Below, piece by piece: positions 48,661 through 61,346 of a stretch of 64,000 nucleotides of DNA. The translations under genes were made by a program, and so were the position numbers. The notes below the pieces were generated by a model. That model was not told the origin of the DNA, made no database searches, and saw only the letters and a program-made list of their open reading frames with translations. Position 1 is the first letter of the stretch. Each line of letters begins with the position of its first letter. This DNA is from Gammaproteobacteria bacterium (lineage in GTDB: Bacteria > Pseudomonadota > Gammaproteobacteria > Ga0077536). The stretch spans positions 124,001 to 188,000 of the forward strand of contig JACQWY010000003.1 of the NCBI GenBank assembly GCA_016209015.1, given 5' to 3'.

Positions 48661-50172
48661 TCAGCCCAGCGTGAGCCCGCGGTCCAGCAGCAGACTGCAG
48701 GTGTAGCGCACGCCGAATCCCGTCGCATCCGTCGGCACGTGCGCGAGCCCGCCCTTGCGGTGCGCGGCCGCGAGATCGAGATGGATCCAGGGCAGCTCGC
48801 TGCCGACGAAGCGCGACAGGAAGCGTGCGGCGAGGATCTGATCCGCATCGCCTTCCACGGCGCATTGCTTCACGTCCGCGATCGTGCTCTCCAGCGACTT
48901 GTCGTAGTCCGCGTCCTGCGGAAACGGCCACACGCGCTCACCGCTCGCCCGCCCCGTCTCGACGAGCAGCGGCAGCCAGTCCTCGCGATTCGTGAACACG
49001 CCGCTGTAGCTGCGGCCGAGCGAATAAATACACGTCCCGGTGAGCGTCGCGTAGTCGATGACGAGGCGCGGCTTCGTGCGTGCGGCGAGCGCGAGCGTGT
49101 CGGCGAGCACGAGCCTGCCCTCGGCATCGGTGTGGACGATTTCGATGGTCGTGCCGTCGACCGCGGTGACGATGTCGTGGGGCTGATAAGCCTCGGGCCC
49201 GATGTGGTTCGCGGCGATCGCGAGCCAGGCATCGACGGCGAAATCGACCTCCAGCTTCGCGAGCGCGAGCAGCGTGCCGAGCGCGATCGCGCTGCCCGCC
49301 ATGTCCTCGTGCATGTCGAGCATGTGGCGATGGGATTTCAGATTCACGCCGCCGGTGTCGAAGCAGATGCCCTTGCCGACGAGTGCGACGGGGGCGCCGC
49401 GCCGGCCGCGCGCCGGCCGGTAGGAGATCTTCGCGATGCCGGCATCCCCGGCCGGGCTGCCGCGTACGACAGCGAGGAAGGCGCCCGCGCCGCGCCGCTT
49501 CAGCGCCGCGACATCGAGGAACTCGAAACCGAGCCTCTGCTCTGCGGCGAGCCCGGCCAGGAATTCGCGATAGTGTCCCGGCGTGAGCTCGTTCGGCGGC
49601 AGCGCGGCGAGATAACGCGCGACCGCATTGCCCCCGGCTTCGGCGAACGCGCGCGCGAACGCAGGCGACGCGTCGCAGCCGAAGAGCCGCAGGCGCAGCG
49701 TGCGCGCCGGCCGGCGCTCGCGTTTGTAGCAGGGCATGGGCGCGGCCTTCGCGAGCAGCGCGCTGAGCACGATTTCCATGATCCGTTCGCCCGCCTCGCC
49801 CCAGCCCTCGACGCTCACGCCGACGTCCTGGGCGCCGGTGTCCCAGACCAGACCGACGAGCCGGCGGGCGAGACCGAGCAACTCGAACGTGCTCGCCTCG
49901 GCGCGGGCCGCGGCGAGCACGGCGCGCGTGCCGCGCGCGTTCGGCAGATCGAGCGTGCACGGTTCACCCGCGTCCTCGCTGCCCGGCCGGCGCAGGCGTC
50001 TGCCGAGCAGCGCGCCGTAGGGCAGATCCGGCGAGCGCCGCCGCCGCCGCGTGCGCTCGCACGAGAGCACGATCCATGCGCCGAGCCGATCTACGGCCGC
50101 GCGATCGGCGGGCGCCGTGCTCACGTCCATCTTCGTCGGCGGCAGCATCGCCGCGTCGTGCTTCGGACTCAT
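48661..50172 (-). CDS. M17 leucyl aminopeptidase family protein
   Basis: This two-metal aminopeptidase trims N-terminal residues from peptides. The 503 residues have a divergent N-terminal domain and a normal catalytic domain: VGKGICFDTGGVNLK (metal-binding lysine and aspartate), MHEDMAGSA (aspartate) and HTDAEGRLVLADTL (aspartate, glutamate and catalytic arginine). The classical signature is NTDAEGRL; here the first residue is histidine. It resembles the PepB/PepA-like branch rather than canonical PepA. The ATG at 50172 follows CGAGGT. It is divergent from aceE. Confidence 0.9.
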   Translation of the reverse strand: MSPKHDAAMLPPTKMDVSTAPADRAAVDRLGAWIVLSCERTRRRRRSPDLPYGALLGRRLRRPGSEDAGEPCTLDLPNARGTRAVLAAARAEASTFELLGLARRLVGLVWDTGAQDVGVSVEGWGEAGERIMEIVLSALLAKAAPMPCYKRERRPARTLRLRLFGCDASPAFARAFAEAGGNAVARYLAALPPNELTPGHYREFLAGLAAEQRLGFEFLDVAALKRRGAGAFLAVVRGSPAGDAGIAKISYRPARGRRGAPVALVGKGICFDTGGVNLKSHRHMLDMHEDMAGSAIALGTLLALAKLEVDFAVDAWLAIAANHIGPEAYQPHDIVTAVDGTTIEIVHTDAEGRLVLADTLALAARTKPRLVIDYATLTGTCIYSLGRSYSGVFTNREDWLPLLVETGRASGERVWPFPQDADYDKSLESTIADVKQCAVEGDADQILAARFLSRFVGSELPWIHLDLAAAHRKGGLAHVPTDATGFGVRYTCSLLLDRGLTLG

Positions 50173-50536
50173 GTGACCTCGCGTCTGCTGTGATTTCCCG
50201 TCGCGATCCCGCACCGCGCGCGTGCCGGTGCACCGTGGCCCCGTGCATTATGAACCAGTTGAGTGCAGAGCCTTCAGCGCCACGCGTGGCCGCCGGCGTC
50301 GCTCGAAAATCGGGTAAGCTAGGTTCGTCACCGTATGGACACCGGAACGCGCGTGGCGCGTTCCCGAGGCGTTGGACCGGTGCGGTGCTGCCGGCGACAC
50401 GACGAGGTGTCGTCGCGAACGAGGGCGCGCAACGAACCGGGGGGCGCGCCGGGCGGAAACCCGCTTCTTGCCGACCGCACTCCGGGGATCCGGGATGGAT
50501 TCCGCGAAGTTTGCCCAACACGAGAACTGGAGCGTC
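50173..50536. other. 364-bp gap upstream of aceE, with a decayed repeat
   Basis: This region separates the divergent M17 peptidase gene and aceE. It holds a degenerate fragment of the 34.2-kb element near its right end and must hold the aceEF promoter, which I could not locate with confidence. A GGAG ribosome site lies 5 bases before the aceE start. Confidence 0.5.
50457..50502. repeat. Decayed fragment of the 34.2-kb hairpin element
   Basis: Sixteen bases (CGCTTCTTGCCGACCG, 50462-50477) are identical to 34273-34288. The following part keeps the block GGATGGAT at a similar distance. The left partner arm and the outer GGAAGCTCTGAA ends are not seen, so this is a remnant. It would be transcribed in the aceE leader. 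Confidence 0.55.
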
Positions 50537-53185
<2,649 letters not shown>

Positions 53186-53201
53186 AAGGGCACGAAGAGA
53201 C

Positions 53202-54881
53202 ATGAGCGGACAGGCGGAAGTGGAAGTGCGGGTACCGGACATCGGCGATTTCGACGCGGTCGACGTCATCGAGATCCTCGTCAAACCCGGCGACGAGGTG
53301 AACGCGGAAGACCCGCTGATCACGCTCGAGAGCGACAAGGCGACGATGGACATCCCGGCGCCGCAGGCCGGCCGCATCGTCTCCTTGAAAGTGCAGCTCG
53401 GCGACAAGATCGGTGAGGGCGCGGTGATCGCGGTGATCGAACCGGCGGGCGGCGCACCGGCGACGCCGGCTCCGGCGACGCCGGCTCCGGCGACGCCGGC
53501 TCCGGCGGCGCCCGCTCCGGCGCCGGCTCCGGCGCCGCGTCCGCAGCCGACGGCTGCCGCGCCGGTTGCAGCGCCGGCAGCGACCCCGGCTCAGCACCCG
53601 AAGCCCGCAGCACCCGCCACCGGCGGCACGAAGCAGATCGTGGTGCCCGACATCGGCGATTTCTCCGCCGTCGACGTCATCGAAATCCTGGTCAAGCCCG
53701 GCGACGTCGTGAGCGAGGAAACACCGCTCGTCACGCTCGAGAGCGACAAGGCGACGATGGACATCCCCTCGCCCGTCGCCGGCGAGATCCTGTCGATTTC
53801 CGTGAAGCTCGGCGACAAGGTGTCGGAGGGCACGGTGCTCGCGGAAGTGCGCACAGCAGCCCCCGCGGCTCAGCCCGCGCCCGCCGCGGCGCCCGCTACC
53901 CCGGCGCCGCAGCCGGCGGCCCCTGCGCCCGGGCCGGCCGCCGCCGCGCCGGTGGCGAGTGACGCGGAGGCCCCGCGCGCCGCACACAATTACGCCTCGC
54001 CCGCCATGCGCAAATTCGCGCGCGAGCTCGGCGTCGATCTGCGCGAGGTGAAGGGCACGGGCCGCAAGGGCCGCATCGCGAAGGACGACGTCGCGGCCTA
54101 TGTAAAAGGCGCGCTGCAGAAGCGTGCGGCGGCGAGCGTCGGCCCGGCGATCCCGGAGCTGCCCGCAATCGATTTCTCGAAGTACGGTCCGATCGAGACG
54201 AAGCCGCTGTCGAAGATCCGCCGCTCGACCGGCCTCGCGATGCATCGCTCCTGGGTCTCGATCCCCCACGTCACGCAGTTCGACGAAGCCGACATCACCG
54301 AGCTCGAGGCCTTCCGCAAGTCGAAGATCGAGGACGCCCAGCGCCAGGGCGTGAAGCTCACGCTCGTCGCGTTCCTGTTGAAAGCCGTGACGGTCGTGCT
54401 GAACCGCTTCCCGGACTTCAATGCCTCGCTCGGCCCGGACGGCACGGCGCTCGTGTACAAGAACTATTTCCACGTCGGCGTCGCCGTGAACACCGAGCGC
54501 GGCCTGCTCGTGCCGGTCGTACGCGACGTCGACAAGAAGGGCCTGTTCGAAATCGCGCGCGAAGTCCGGGATCTCAGCCACAAGGCGCGCGACGCGAAGC
54601 TCACGCCGGGCGAGATGCAGGGCGGCTCGTTCACCGTCTCGAGCCTCGGCGGCATCAGCGGCACGGGCTTCACGCCGATCATCAACATGCCCGAGGTCGC
54701 GATCCTCGGGGTCTCGCCGGCCGCGATGAAGCCCGTGTATCGCGAGGGCGAGTTCAAGCCCCGGCTCATCCTGCCCTACGCGCTCTCCTACGATCACCGC
54801 GTGATCGACGGCGTCGCCGCCGCGGAATTCACGCGCTACCTCAGCATCGTGCTGAGCGACATCCGGCACATCCTCCTGTGA
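53202..54881 (+). CDS. aceF: Dihydrolipoamide acetyltransferase (pyruvate dehydrogenase E2)
   Basis: AceF is the structural core of the pyruvate dehydrogenase complex. The 559 residues contain two lipoyl domains (lysine in ESDKATMD, near residues 44 and 184), each followed by an alanine/proline linker, a peripheral-subunit-binding domain (ASPAMRKFARELGVDL) and the catalytic domain ending with SYDHRVIDG (histidine and aspartate). The two lipoyl domains are nearly identical at their cores, as after a recent internal duplication. The E3 gene (lpd) does not follow; the next gene is a Nudix hydrolase. The ATG at 53202 follows GAAGAGA. Confidence 0.96.
   Translation: MSGQAEVEVRVPDIGDFDAVDVIEILVKPGDEVNAEDPLITLESDKATMDIPAPQAGRIVSLKVQLGDKIGEGAVIAVIEPAGGAPATPAPATPAPATPAPAAPAPAPAPAPRPQPTAAAPVAAPAATPAQHPKPAAPATGGTKQIVVPDIGDFSAVDVIEILVKPGDVVSEETPLVTLESDKATMDIPSPVAGEILSISVKLGDKVSEGTVLAEVRTAAPAAQPAPAAAPATPAPQPAAPAPGPAAAAPVASDAEAPRAAHNYASPAMRKFARELGVDLREVKGTGRKGRIAKDDVAAYVKGALQKRAAASVGPAIPELPAIDFSKYGPIETKPLSKIRRSTGLAMHRSWVSIPHVTQFDEADITELEAFRKSKIEDAQRQGVKLTLVAFLLKAVTVVLNRFPDFNASLGPDGTALVYKNYFHVGVAVNTERGLLVPVVRDVDKKGLFEIAREVRDLSHKARDAKLTPGEMQGGSFTVSSLGGISGTGFTPIINMPEVAILGVSPAAMKPVYREGEFKPRLILPYALSYDHRVIDGVAAAEFTRYLSIVLSDIRHILL
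53457..53516 (+). repeat. 15-bp tandem repeat in the aceF linker
   Basis: Three exact copies of CCGGCGACGCCGGCT and one variant encode repeated Pro-Ala-Thr-Pro-Ala units in the first flexible linker. Copy-number change would keep the frame and alter linker length. Confidence 0.85.
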
Positions 54882-54924
54882 TCGCGTCCGGGAAGAGGCG
54901 CGCGCTTCTTCCCGGCACCGCCGT

Positions 54925-55386
54925 GTGAGCCTGCGACCGCCGAAAGCCCGCTTCTCGATCTGCGTGATCGCCGACGACGCGAACCGTCTGCTGTTCCTGA
55001 AGCGCGCGCCGCATTTGAAGCTCGGCCCCGGACAATGGGGCTTTCCTGCCGGGCACATCGAAGACGGCGAGTCGCCGACGGCCTGCGCCCTGCGTGAAAT
55101 GGACGAAGAGATCGGCACGGCGCGCGAGCTCGAGTTCGTGCGCGCGCTCGGCCCGGTGCGCGACACCTGGTTCGGCGGACAGTACGAGGTCCATCTCTTC
55201 CACTACCGCTGGCGCGGCGGCAGCATCGAGCTCAACGACGAGCACACCACGTTCGCCTGGATCGCGCCCGCGGAGTATGCCGGACTCGAGGTCATGGCCG
55301 GCATCGACGAAGACCTGCTGCTGCTCGAGGTGTGGCCTTACGAGGTGTTGAATCCCGCGCGCCTGCCGCCGTCGCTGCGGCGCTGA
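54925..55386 (+). CDS. Nudix hydrolase
   Basis: A 153-residue Nudix pyrophosphatase. The Nudix box GHIEDGESPTACALREMDEEIG fits GX5EX7REUXEEXGU except for one spacing-neutral change and supplies the metal-binding glutamates. Earlier KRAPHLKLGPGQWGFPAGHI resembles bacterial pyrophosphatases acting on sugar nucleotides or oxidised nucleotides; the substrate cannot be told. It starts with GTG at 54925, 43 bases after aceF. Confidence 0.88.
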   Translation: MSLRPPKARFSICVIADDANRLLFLKRAPHLKLGPGQWGFPAGHIEDGESPTACALREMDEEIGTARELEFVRALGPVRDTWFGGQYEVHLFHYRWRGGSIELNDEHTTFAWIAPAEYAGLEVMAGIDEDLLLLEVWPYEVLNPARLPPSLRR

Positions 55387-55486
55387 ACGTCGCGCCGGAA
55401 TGGCTCGCATGGCGCAACGCTGCGGGCCTCTTTAGAATCCCCGCTCGATTGTCCCCCCCAAGCGCCCGAGTCCAGGAGACACGCGC

Positions 55487-56656
55487 ATGACCCCAGCGAT
55501 CGACGCCTTGTTCCGCTCCGCCATCGAAGCCGGGGAAGTGCCCGGGGCCGTCGCGGCCGTCGCCACCGACCGCGGTCTCCTCTACGAAGGCGCTTTCGGC
55601 CAGTGCGACCGCGAAGCGGGCACGCCGATGCGGCTCGACACGCAGTTCCGCATCGCGTCCATGACGAAGGCCGTGACCTCGGTCGCCGCGATGCAGCTCG
55701 TCGAACAGGGCCGGCTCGGTCTCGACATGCCGGTGGAGGCGATCATGCCGGAGTTCGGCGAGCTCGAGGTGCTCGTCGGCTTCTACGGCGACACACCGGC
55801 GCTGCGCAAGCCGGCGCGGCCCGCGACCATCCGCGAGCTCATGACGCATACCGCCGGGCTCGCTTACGAGTTCTGGAATGCGCCGATGCTGAAGTACCTG
55901 ACGGTCACCGGCACGCCGAGCATGCTCGCGGCGCGCAATGCCTCGCTGACGACGCCGCTCTGCTTCGATCCGGGCTCGTGCTGGAACTACGGGATCCACA
56001 CCGACTGGCTCGGCCGCGCCGTCGAGACGGTGAGCGGCCAGACGCTCGACGCCTACCTGCAGGAATGGATCCTCGAACCGCTCGGCATGCGCCAGACGAC
56101 GTTCGCGCCGGACGACGCCCAGCGCGCGCGCCTCACGCCGATCTACGGCCGGACCCCGGACGGCGGCCTCGCGCGCGTCGAATTCGACTGGCCGACGGAG
56201 CGCGATTTCTGGAACGGCGGCCACGGGCTCCACTGCGAAGCCGGCGACTACGTGCGCTTCCTGCGCATGTTCCTGAACGGCGGTTCGCTCGATGGCGTGC
56301 GCGTGCTGGAGCGCGAGACCGTCACCGAGATGTGCCGCAATCACATCGGCGATCTGTGGGTCACCTGCCTGCCGGCGACGCTGCCCGCGTATTCGCTCGA
56401 TGCCGAGTTCTTCCCCGGTGAGCCGAAGAAGCACGGCCTCGGCTTCATGATCAACTGCAATGCCATCCCCGGCATGCGCGCCGCGGGCAGTCAGGCCTGG
56501 GCCGGCATCTTCAACAGCTACTACTGGTTCGATCCGGCCTCGAAGCTCTGCGCGGTGCTCATGCTCCAGACGCTGCCGTTCGCGGACGGCCCGTCGATCA
56601 CGCTGTTCGAGCGCTTCGAACGCGCGGTCTACGCGAGCTTCGGCCGCGCGACGTGA
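55487..56656 (+). CDS. Serine hydrolase of the class C beta-lactamase fold
   Basis: A 389-residue esterase or peptidase of the penicillin-binding-protein-like family. The nucleophile motif SMTK (in FRIASMTKAVTS), the tyrosine motif YGIHTDWL (YxN-like position) and a late KHGLGFMIN are present. It has no signal peptide, so it is probably cytoplasmic and not a resistance beta-lactamase. Relatives act on small esters. Its stop overlaps the start of the next hydrolase gene by 4 bases (GTGA). Confidence 0.88.
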   Translation: MTPAIDALFRSAIEAGEVPGAVAAVATDRGLLYEGAFGQCDREAGTPMRLDTQFRIASMTKAVTSVAAMQLVEQGRLGLDMPVEAIMPEFGELEVLVGFYGDTPALRKPARPATIRELMTHTAGLAYEFWNAPMLKYLTVTGTPSMLAARNASLTTPLCFDPGSCWNYGIHTDWLGRAVETVSGQTLDAYLQEWILEPLGMRQTTFAPDDAQRARLTPIYGRTPDGGLARVEFDWPTERDFWNGGHGLHCEAGDYVRFLRMFLNGGSLDGVRVLERETVTEMCRNHIGDLWVTCLPATLPAYSLDAEFFPGEPKKHGLGFMINCNAIPGMRAAGSQAWAGIFNSYYWFDPASKLCAVLMLQTLPFADGPSITLFERFERAVYASFGRAT

Positions 56657-57435
56657 GCCCGCTCGAGCTCCACGCGGAGATCACGGGCGAGGGACCGCCG
56701 GTCGTCATCCTGCACGGCCTGTTCGGCTCGAGCCGCAACTGGGCCGGCGTCGCGCGCAGCCTCGCGCCGCGCCATCGGGTCTGGGCGCTCGATGCGCGCA
56801 ATCACGGTCAGTCGCCGCACTCGTCCGCCATGGACTACCGCGTGATGGCGGCCGACGTCGCACGTTTCCTCGAGCGTCATTCCCTGCAGGGCGTGACGCT
56901 CGTCGGCCACAGCATGGGCGGCAAGACGGCGATGACGCTCGCGCTCCTCGACGATACGCGTCTCGCCCGCCTCATCGTCGTCGACATCGCGCCGCTCGCG
57001 TATGACGACGAGCACACGGCGATCGTCGACGCGATGCTCGGCCTGCCGCTCACCGAAGTGAAACGCCGCGGCGATGCCGACCGGCTGCTCGCGGCGGCCG
57101 TGCCCGATCCGGAAATCCGCCTCTTCCTGCTGCAGAACCTGCGCTTCGAGCACGGCACGACGACCTGGCGCCTGAACCTGCCGGCGCTCCGCGCCGGCAT
57201 GAAGAACCTCGTCGGCGAGCTGCCGGTCGCACCCGACGCGCGCTCCGGCAAGCCCGCGTACTTCATCCGCGGCGGTCGCTCGACGCGCGTCGCGGACGGC
57301 GCGCCCGCAGCCTCGATCGCGCCGCACTTTCCGCGCGCCGCGCTGCTCACGATCCCCGAGGCCGGTCACTGGCCGCACGCCGAGCAGCCGGCCGCGTTCA
57401 TGGCGCTGCTCGACGAGATCCTGGCCGGTCCCTGA
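56653..57435 (+). CDS. Alpha/beta hydrolase (YbfF-like esterase)
   Basis: A 260-residue alpha/beta-fold esterase. It has the oxyanion segment LHGLFGSSRNW, the DARNHGQS motif, the nucleophile elbow GHSMGGKTAM (serine near residue 88) and the catalytic histidine in EAGHWPHAEQP. This set matches YbfF-type acyl-CoA/ester hydrolases. The GTG at 56653 overlaps the upstream stop, indicating coupled translation with the serine hydrolase. Confidence 0.9.
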   Translation: MSPLELHAEITGEGPPVVILHGLFGSSRNWAGVARSLAPRHRVWALDARNHGQSPHSSAMDYRVMAADVARFLERHSLQGVTLVGHSMGGKTAMTLALLDDTRLARLIVVDIAPLAYDDEHTAIVDAMLGLPLTEVKRRGDADRLLAAAVPDPEIRLFLLQNLRFEHGTTTWRLNLPALRAGMKNLVGELPVAPDARSGKPAYFIRGGRSTRVADGAPAASIAPHFPRAALLTIPEAGHWPHAEQPAAFMALLDEILAGP

Positions 57436-57510
57436 GCGCCCGGCTCCCTGGACGGGCCCCCTTGCCGCAGGGCACAATGCGGCCCCGCTTTTCCGCACAG
57501 AAACCAGCAC

Positions 57511-58725
<1,215 letters not shown>

Positions 58726-58731
58726 CCGCGG

Positions 58732-58758
58732 CGGCGGCGGGGCCGGGCTCCGCCGCCG
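58732..58758 (+). terminator. GC hairpin after argG
   Basis: Perfect 9-bp arms CGGCGGCGG and CCGCCGCCG with a 9-base loop begin 7 bases after the argG stop. No T-run follows, so Rho-independent activity is doubtful. Confidence 0.45.
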
Positions 58759-58937
58759 TCACACTTCCTTGCACTTGCCTTCCCGTACCGTGAAGGCAAT
58801 CACGGTCGCTCGCCGCTGCCTGTGCGCAACGTCACAGGCGCCTACAGCCGCTTTCTCGCGCCTCACGCTAACCTGAATTCCGTGAGCCGTCGCCCATACG
58901 GCGCGCCGGCCCGCTACGCCAATTCAGGAAGTGGAGC

Positions 58938-61346
58938 ATGGCAGAGACCCTCGAGCGGCTCGGATCGCGCATTGCGGATCACCGGGGGACGGAACGGTCG
59001 GACGGCGACTCTCCTCTCGGCCTCGAGAGCTGGTATGCGCGCCGCTATGCCCTGTACTGGTCCGTCGTCAATCTCGCCACGCTCATCCTTCTCGCGACCC
59101 TCGTCCAGCACGCCGTCCCGCCGCGCACGCTCGCCGCTTGGGGCGTCTTCGTCGCGCTGAACGCGCTCGCCTATCCCGCGCTCGCCCGCCTCACGCCGTC
59201 CGCGACCGGCCGGCATGCCGCGGCGAGTCACGCGCTGCAGGTCGGCCTCGCCGCGGTATTCGGCGCAGCCTGGGGTTCCGCCGCGATGCTCTTCGCGCCC
59301 TCGCTCGCGACCGACACGTTGAGCGCGCTCGCGCTGCTCTGTGTACTCGTCGCGTTCGCCGCGATCCCGGTGTTCAGCGTCTACCGCTACGCCTTTGCGG
59401 CGTTCCTCGTCGCCTTCGGCCTGCCGCTCTGCTATGCGCTGTTCGGGGACGCGGGGGATGCGGGCGCGGCGCTCGCGGTCGTCGTGCTCGCACTGCTCGC
59501 GCTCGCTGCGGGTGCGTTCGAGCGGATGCTGGTGCGGCCGCTGCGGGCGCTGCGGCGGCTCGTCGGCGCGCTCGAAGGCGCCGGCATCCGGCCGGAGGAC
59601 GCCGCGGCGCTCGACGCCGATTTCGCGCGCCGCGCGGATGCGCACGCCGCGGCGCTCGAGAGCTGGTTGCGCGATCAGGCCGCAGATCGCCAGGCGCTCC
59701 ACGATCTGCCCGAAGCGCTCGTGCGCACCGATGCGCGCGGTCTCGTCGAATACATGAATCCGGCGGCCGAGATTCTGACCGGCCTCTCGCTGCGCAATGC
59801 CCGCGGCGAGCCGCTGGAGCGCGTCGTGCGCCTGCAGTCGCCCGGCGAGACCTCGCTGACGCGCCGGCTGATGGAATGCTGTGCGCGCGGCGGCAGCGCG
59901 CAGGCGGGCGACGTCGCGCCCGTGCTCGTGAAGGCCGACGGCACGCAGTGTGCGGTCGAGGTTCTCGTCGCGCCGCTGCGCGGCGAGCATCCGGGCCTCC
60001 TGTGCGCGTTCCACGACGCGACGGCGCGGCGCCGCAAGGAAGAGGCCGCGCAATTGCTCGCGACGCACGATCCGCTGACCGGGCTCGCGAACCGCTTCGA
60101 GTTCGCCGCCGCGCTGAAGAAGCTCGTCGCCGATCCGGAGGCCGCGCCCGGGACCCGCCATGCCGTGTGCCTGTTCGATCTCGATCAGTTCATCCAGCTC
60201 AACGACACGTTCGGCAGCGCCGCGGGCGACGCCGCGCTCGAGCACGTCGCCGAGCTCCTGAAGCGCAAGGTGCGCGGTGTCGATCTGCTCGCCCGCACCG
60301 GCGACGACGAGTTCGGGGTCCTGCTCTACGGTTGCACGCTCGAGAAAGCGCGCACGCTCGCCGAGGGTCTGTGCCGGCAGATCGCCGGGCAGCCGCTCGT
60401 GTGGCGCGACACCGAGCTGACGATGCGCGCGAGCGCGGGCGTCGTCGAAGTGAGCCCGCTGACGTCGCGCCTCACCGACATCCTCGGCGCCGTCGAGAGC
60501 GCCTGCGCCGCGGCCCATCGCGCCGGTGGCAACCAGGTGCAGATCTTCGGCGCGGACGACGAATTCATGCGCGGACGCAACGAGCGGCACACGCGCGTGC
60601 GGCTCGTGCAGAGCGCGCTCGAGGACGAGAACTTCGAGCTCCTGTTCCAGGCCGCCGCACCGCTGAGCGGCGGCGCGCCCGGCGGACGTTACGGCGAGCT
60701 GCTGCTGCGCCTGCGGCTCTCGAACGGCGATCTGCTCAGGCCCGCGGAATTCCTGCCCGTCGCCGAACGCTATCATCTGCTGCCTGACATCGACCGCTGG
60801 GTCCTGAAGTCGGCGCTGCAGGCGATGCACTGGGGCGATCCGACGCTCGCCGGGTCGGACGTCGTCGCCTTCAACGTTTCCGCGCAGACCGTGCGCGACG
60901 AGTCGTTCGTCGATTTCGTGCGCGCGTCGGCCGAGGAGTTCGGGGTGGCGGGCGAACGTCTGTGCTTCGAGATCGCGGAAGACGAGCTCCAGGCCGGCGC
61001 CGCGCGCGCCTTCTATTTCGTCGCCCGGCTCACGGATTTCGGCTGTCAGGTCGCGCTCGACGATTTCGGCGCCGGCGCGAGCTCGTTTCAGCTCCTGAAG
61101 CGCATGCACGTCGATTACGTGAAGCTCGGTCCCGAGCTCGTGCACAACCTCGCGCAGAACGCCGTCGACTACGAGATCGCGCTCGGCATCTGCCGCATCG
61201 CAAAGCAATTGCGCGTGCGCGTGATCGCGGAAGGCGTGAACAACGACGCGACGCGCAAGGCGCTCGCCGGCCTCGGCATCGATCTCGTGCAGGGCCATCT
61301 CTTTAAACGGCCGGAGCCGCTGCTGTTCAATCCGAAGCTGAGCTGA
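58938..61346 (+). CDS. Membrane PAS-GGDEF-EAL protein with altered catalytic motifs
   Basis: This 802-residue protein should sense a signal and act on cyclic di-GMP. The N-terminal 200 residues have about six membrane helices, then a coiled linker, a PAS domain (about 255-365), a GGDEF domain (about 370-540) and an EAL domain (about 560-800). The GGDEF site reads GDDEF (455-459). The EAL site reads ELL (587-589), while N645, E678, D708/D709 and K729 are kept; the loop AEGVE reads AEGVN. Cyclase activity is doubtful and phosphodiesterase activity uncertain. It may be a c-di-GMP receptor. Its end overlaps the convergent hvfC by 20 bases. Confidence 0.9.
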   Translation: MAETLERLGSRIADHRGTERSDGDSPLGLESWYARRYALYWSVVNLATLILLATLVQHAVPPRTLAAWGVFVALNALAYPALARLTPSATGRHAAASHALQVGLAAVFGAAWGSAAMLFAPSLATDTLSALALLCVLVAFAAIPVFSVYRYAFAAFLVAFGLPLCYALFGDAGDAGAALAVVVLALLALAAGAFERMLVRPLRALRRLVGALEGAGIRPEDAAALDADFARRADAHAAALESWLRDQAADRQALHDLPEALVRTDARGLVEYMNPAAEILTGLSLRNARGEPLERVVRLQSPGETSLTRRLMECCARGGSAQAGDVAPVLVKADGTQCAVEVLVAPLRGEHPGLLCAFHDATARRRKEEAAQLLATHDPLTGLANRFEFAAALKKLVADPEAAPGTRHAVCLFDLDQFIQLNDTFGSAAGDAALEHVAELLKRKVRGVDLLARTGDDEFGVLLYGCTLEKARTLAEGLCRQIAGQPLVWRDTELTMRASAGVVEVSPLTSRLTDILGAVESACAAAHRAGGNQVQIFGADDEFMRGRNERHTRVRLVQSALEDENFELLFQAAAPLSGGAPGGRYGELLLRLRLSNGDLLRPAEFLPVAERYHLLPDIDRWVLKSALQAMHWGDPTLAGSDVVAFNVSAQTVRDESFVDFVRASAEEFGVAGERLCFEIAEDELQAGAARAFYFVARLTDFGCQVALDDFGAGASSFQLLKRMHVDYVKLGPELVHNLAQNAVDYEIALGICRIAKQLRVRVIAEGVNNDATRKALAGLGIDLVQGHLFKRPEPLLFNPKLS

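Noticed and set aside
53457-53516. CRISPR-like array
   Set aside because: The repeat units are adjacent without spacers and encode the aceF linker.
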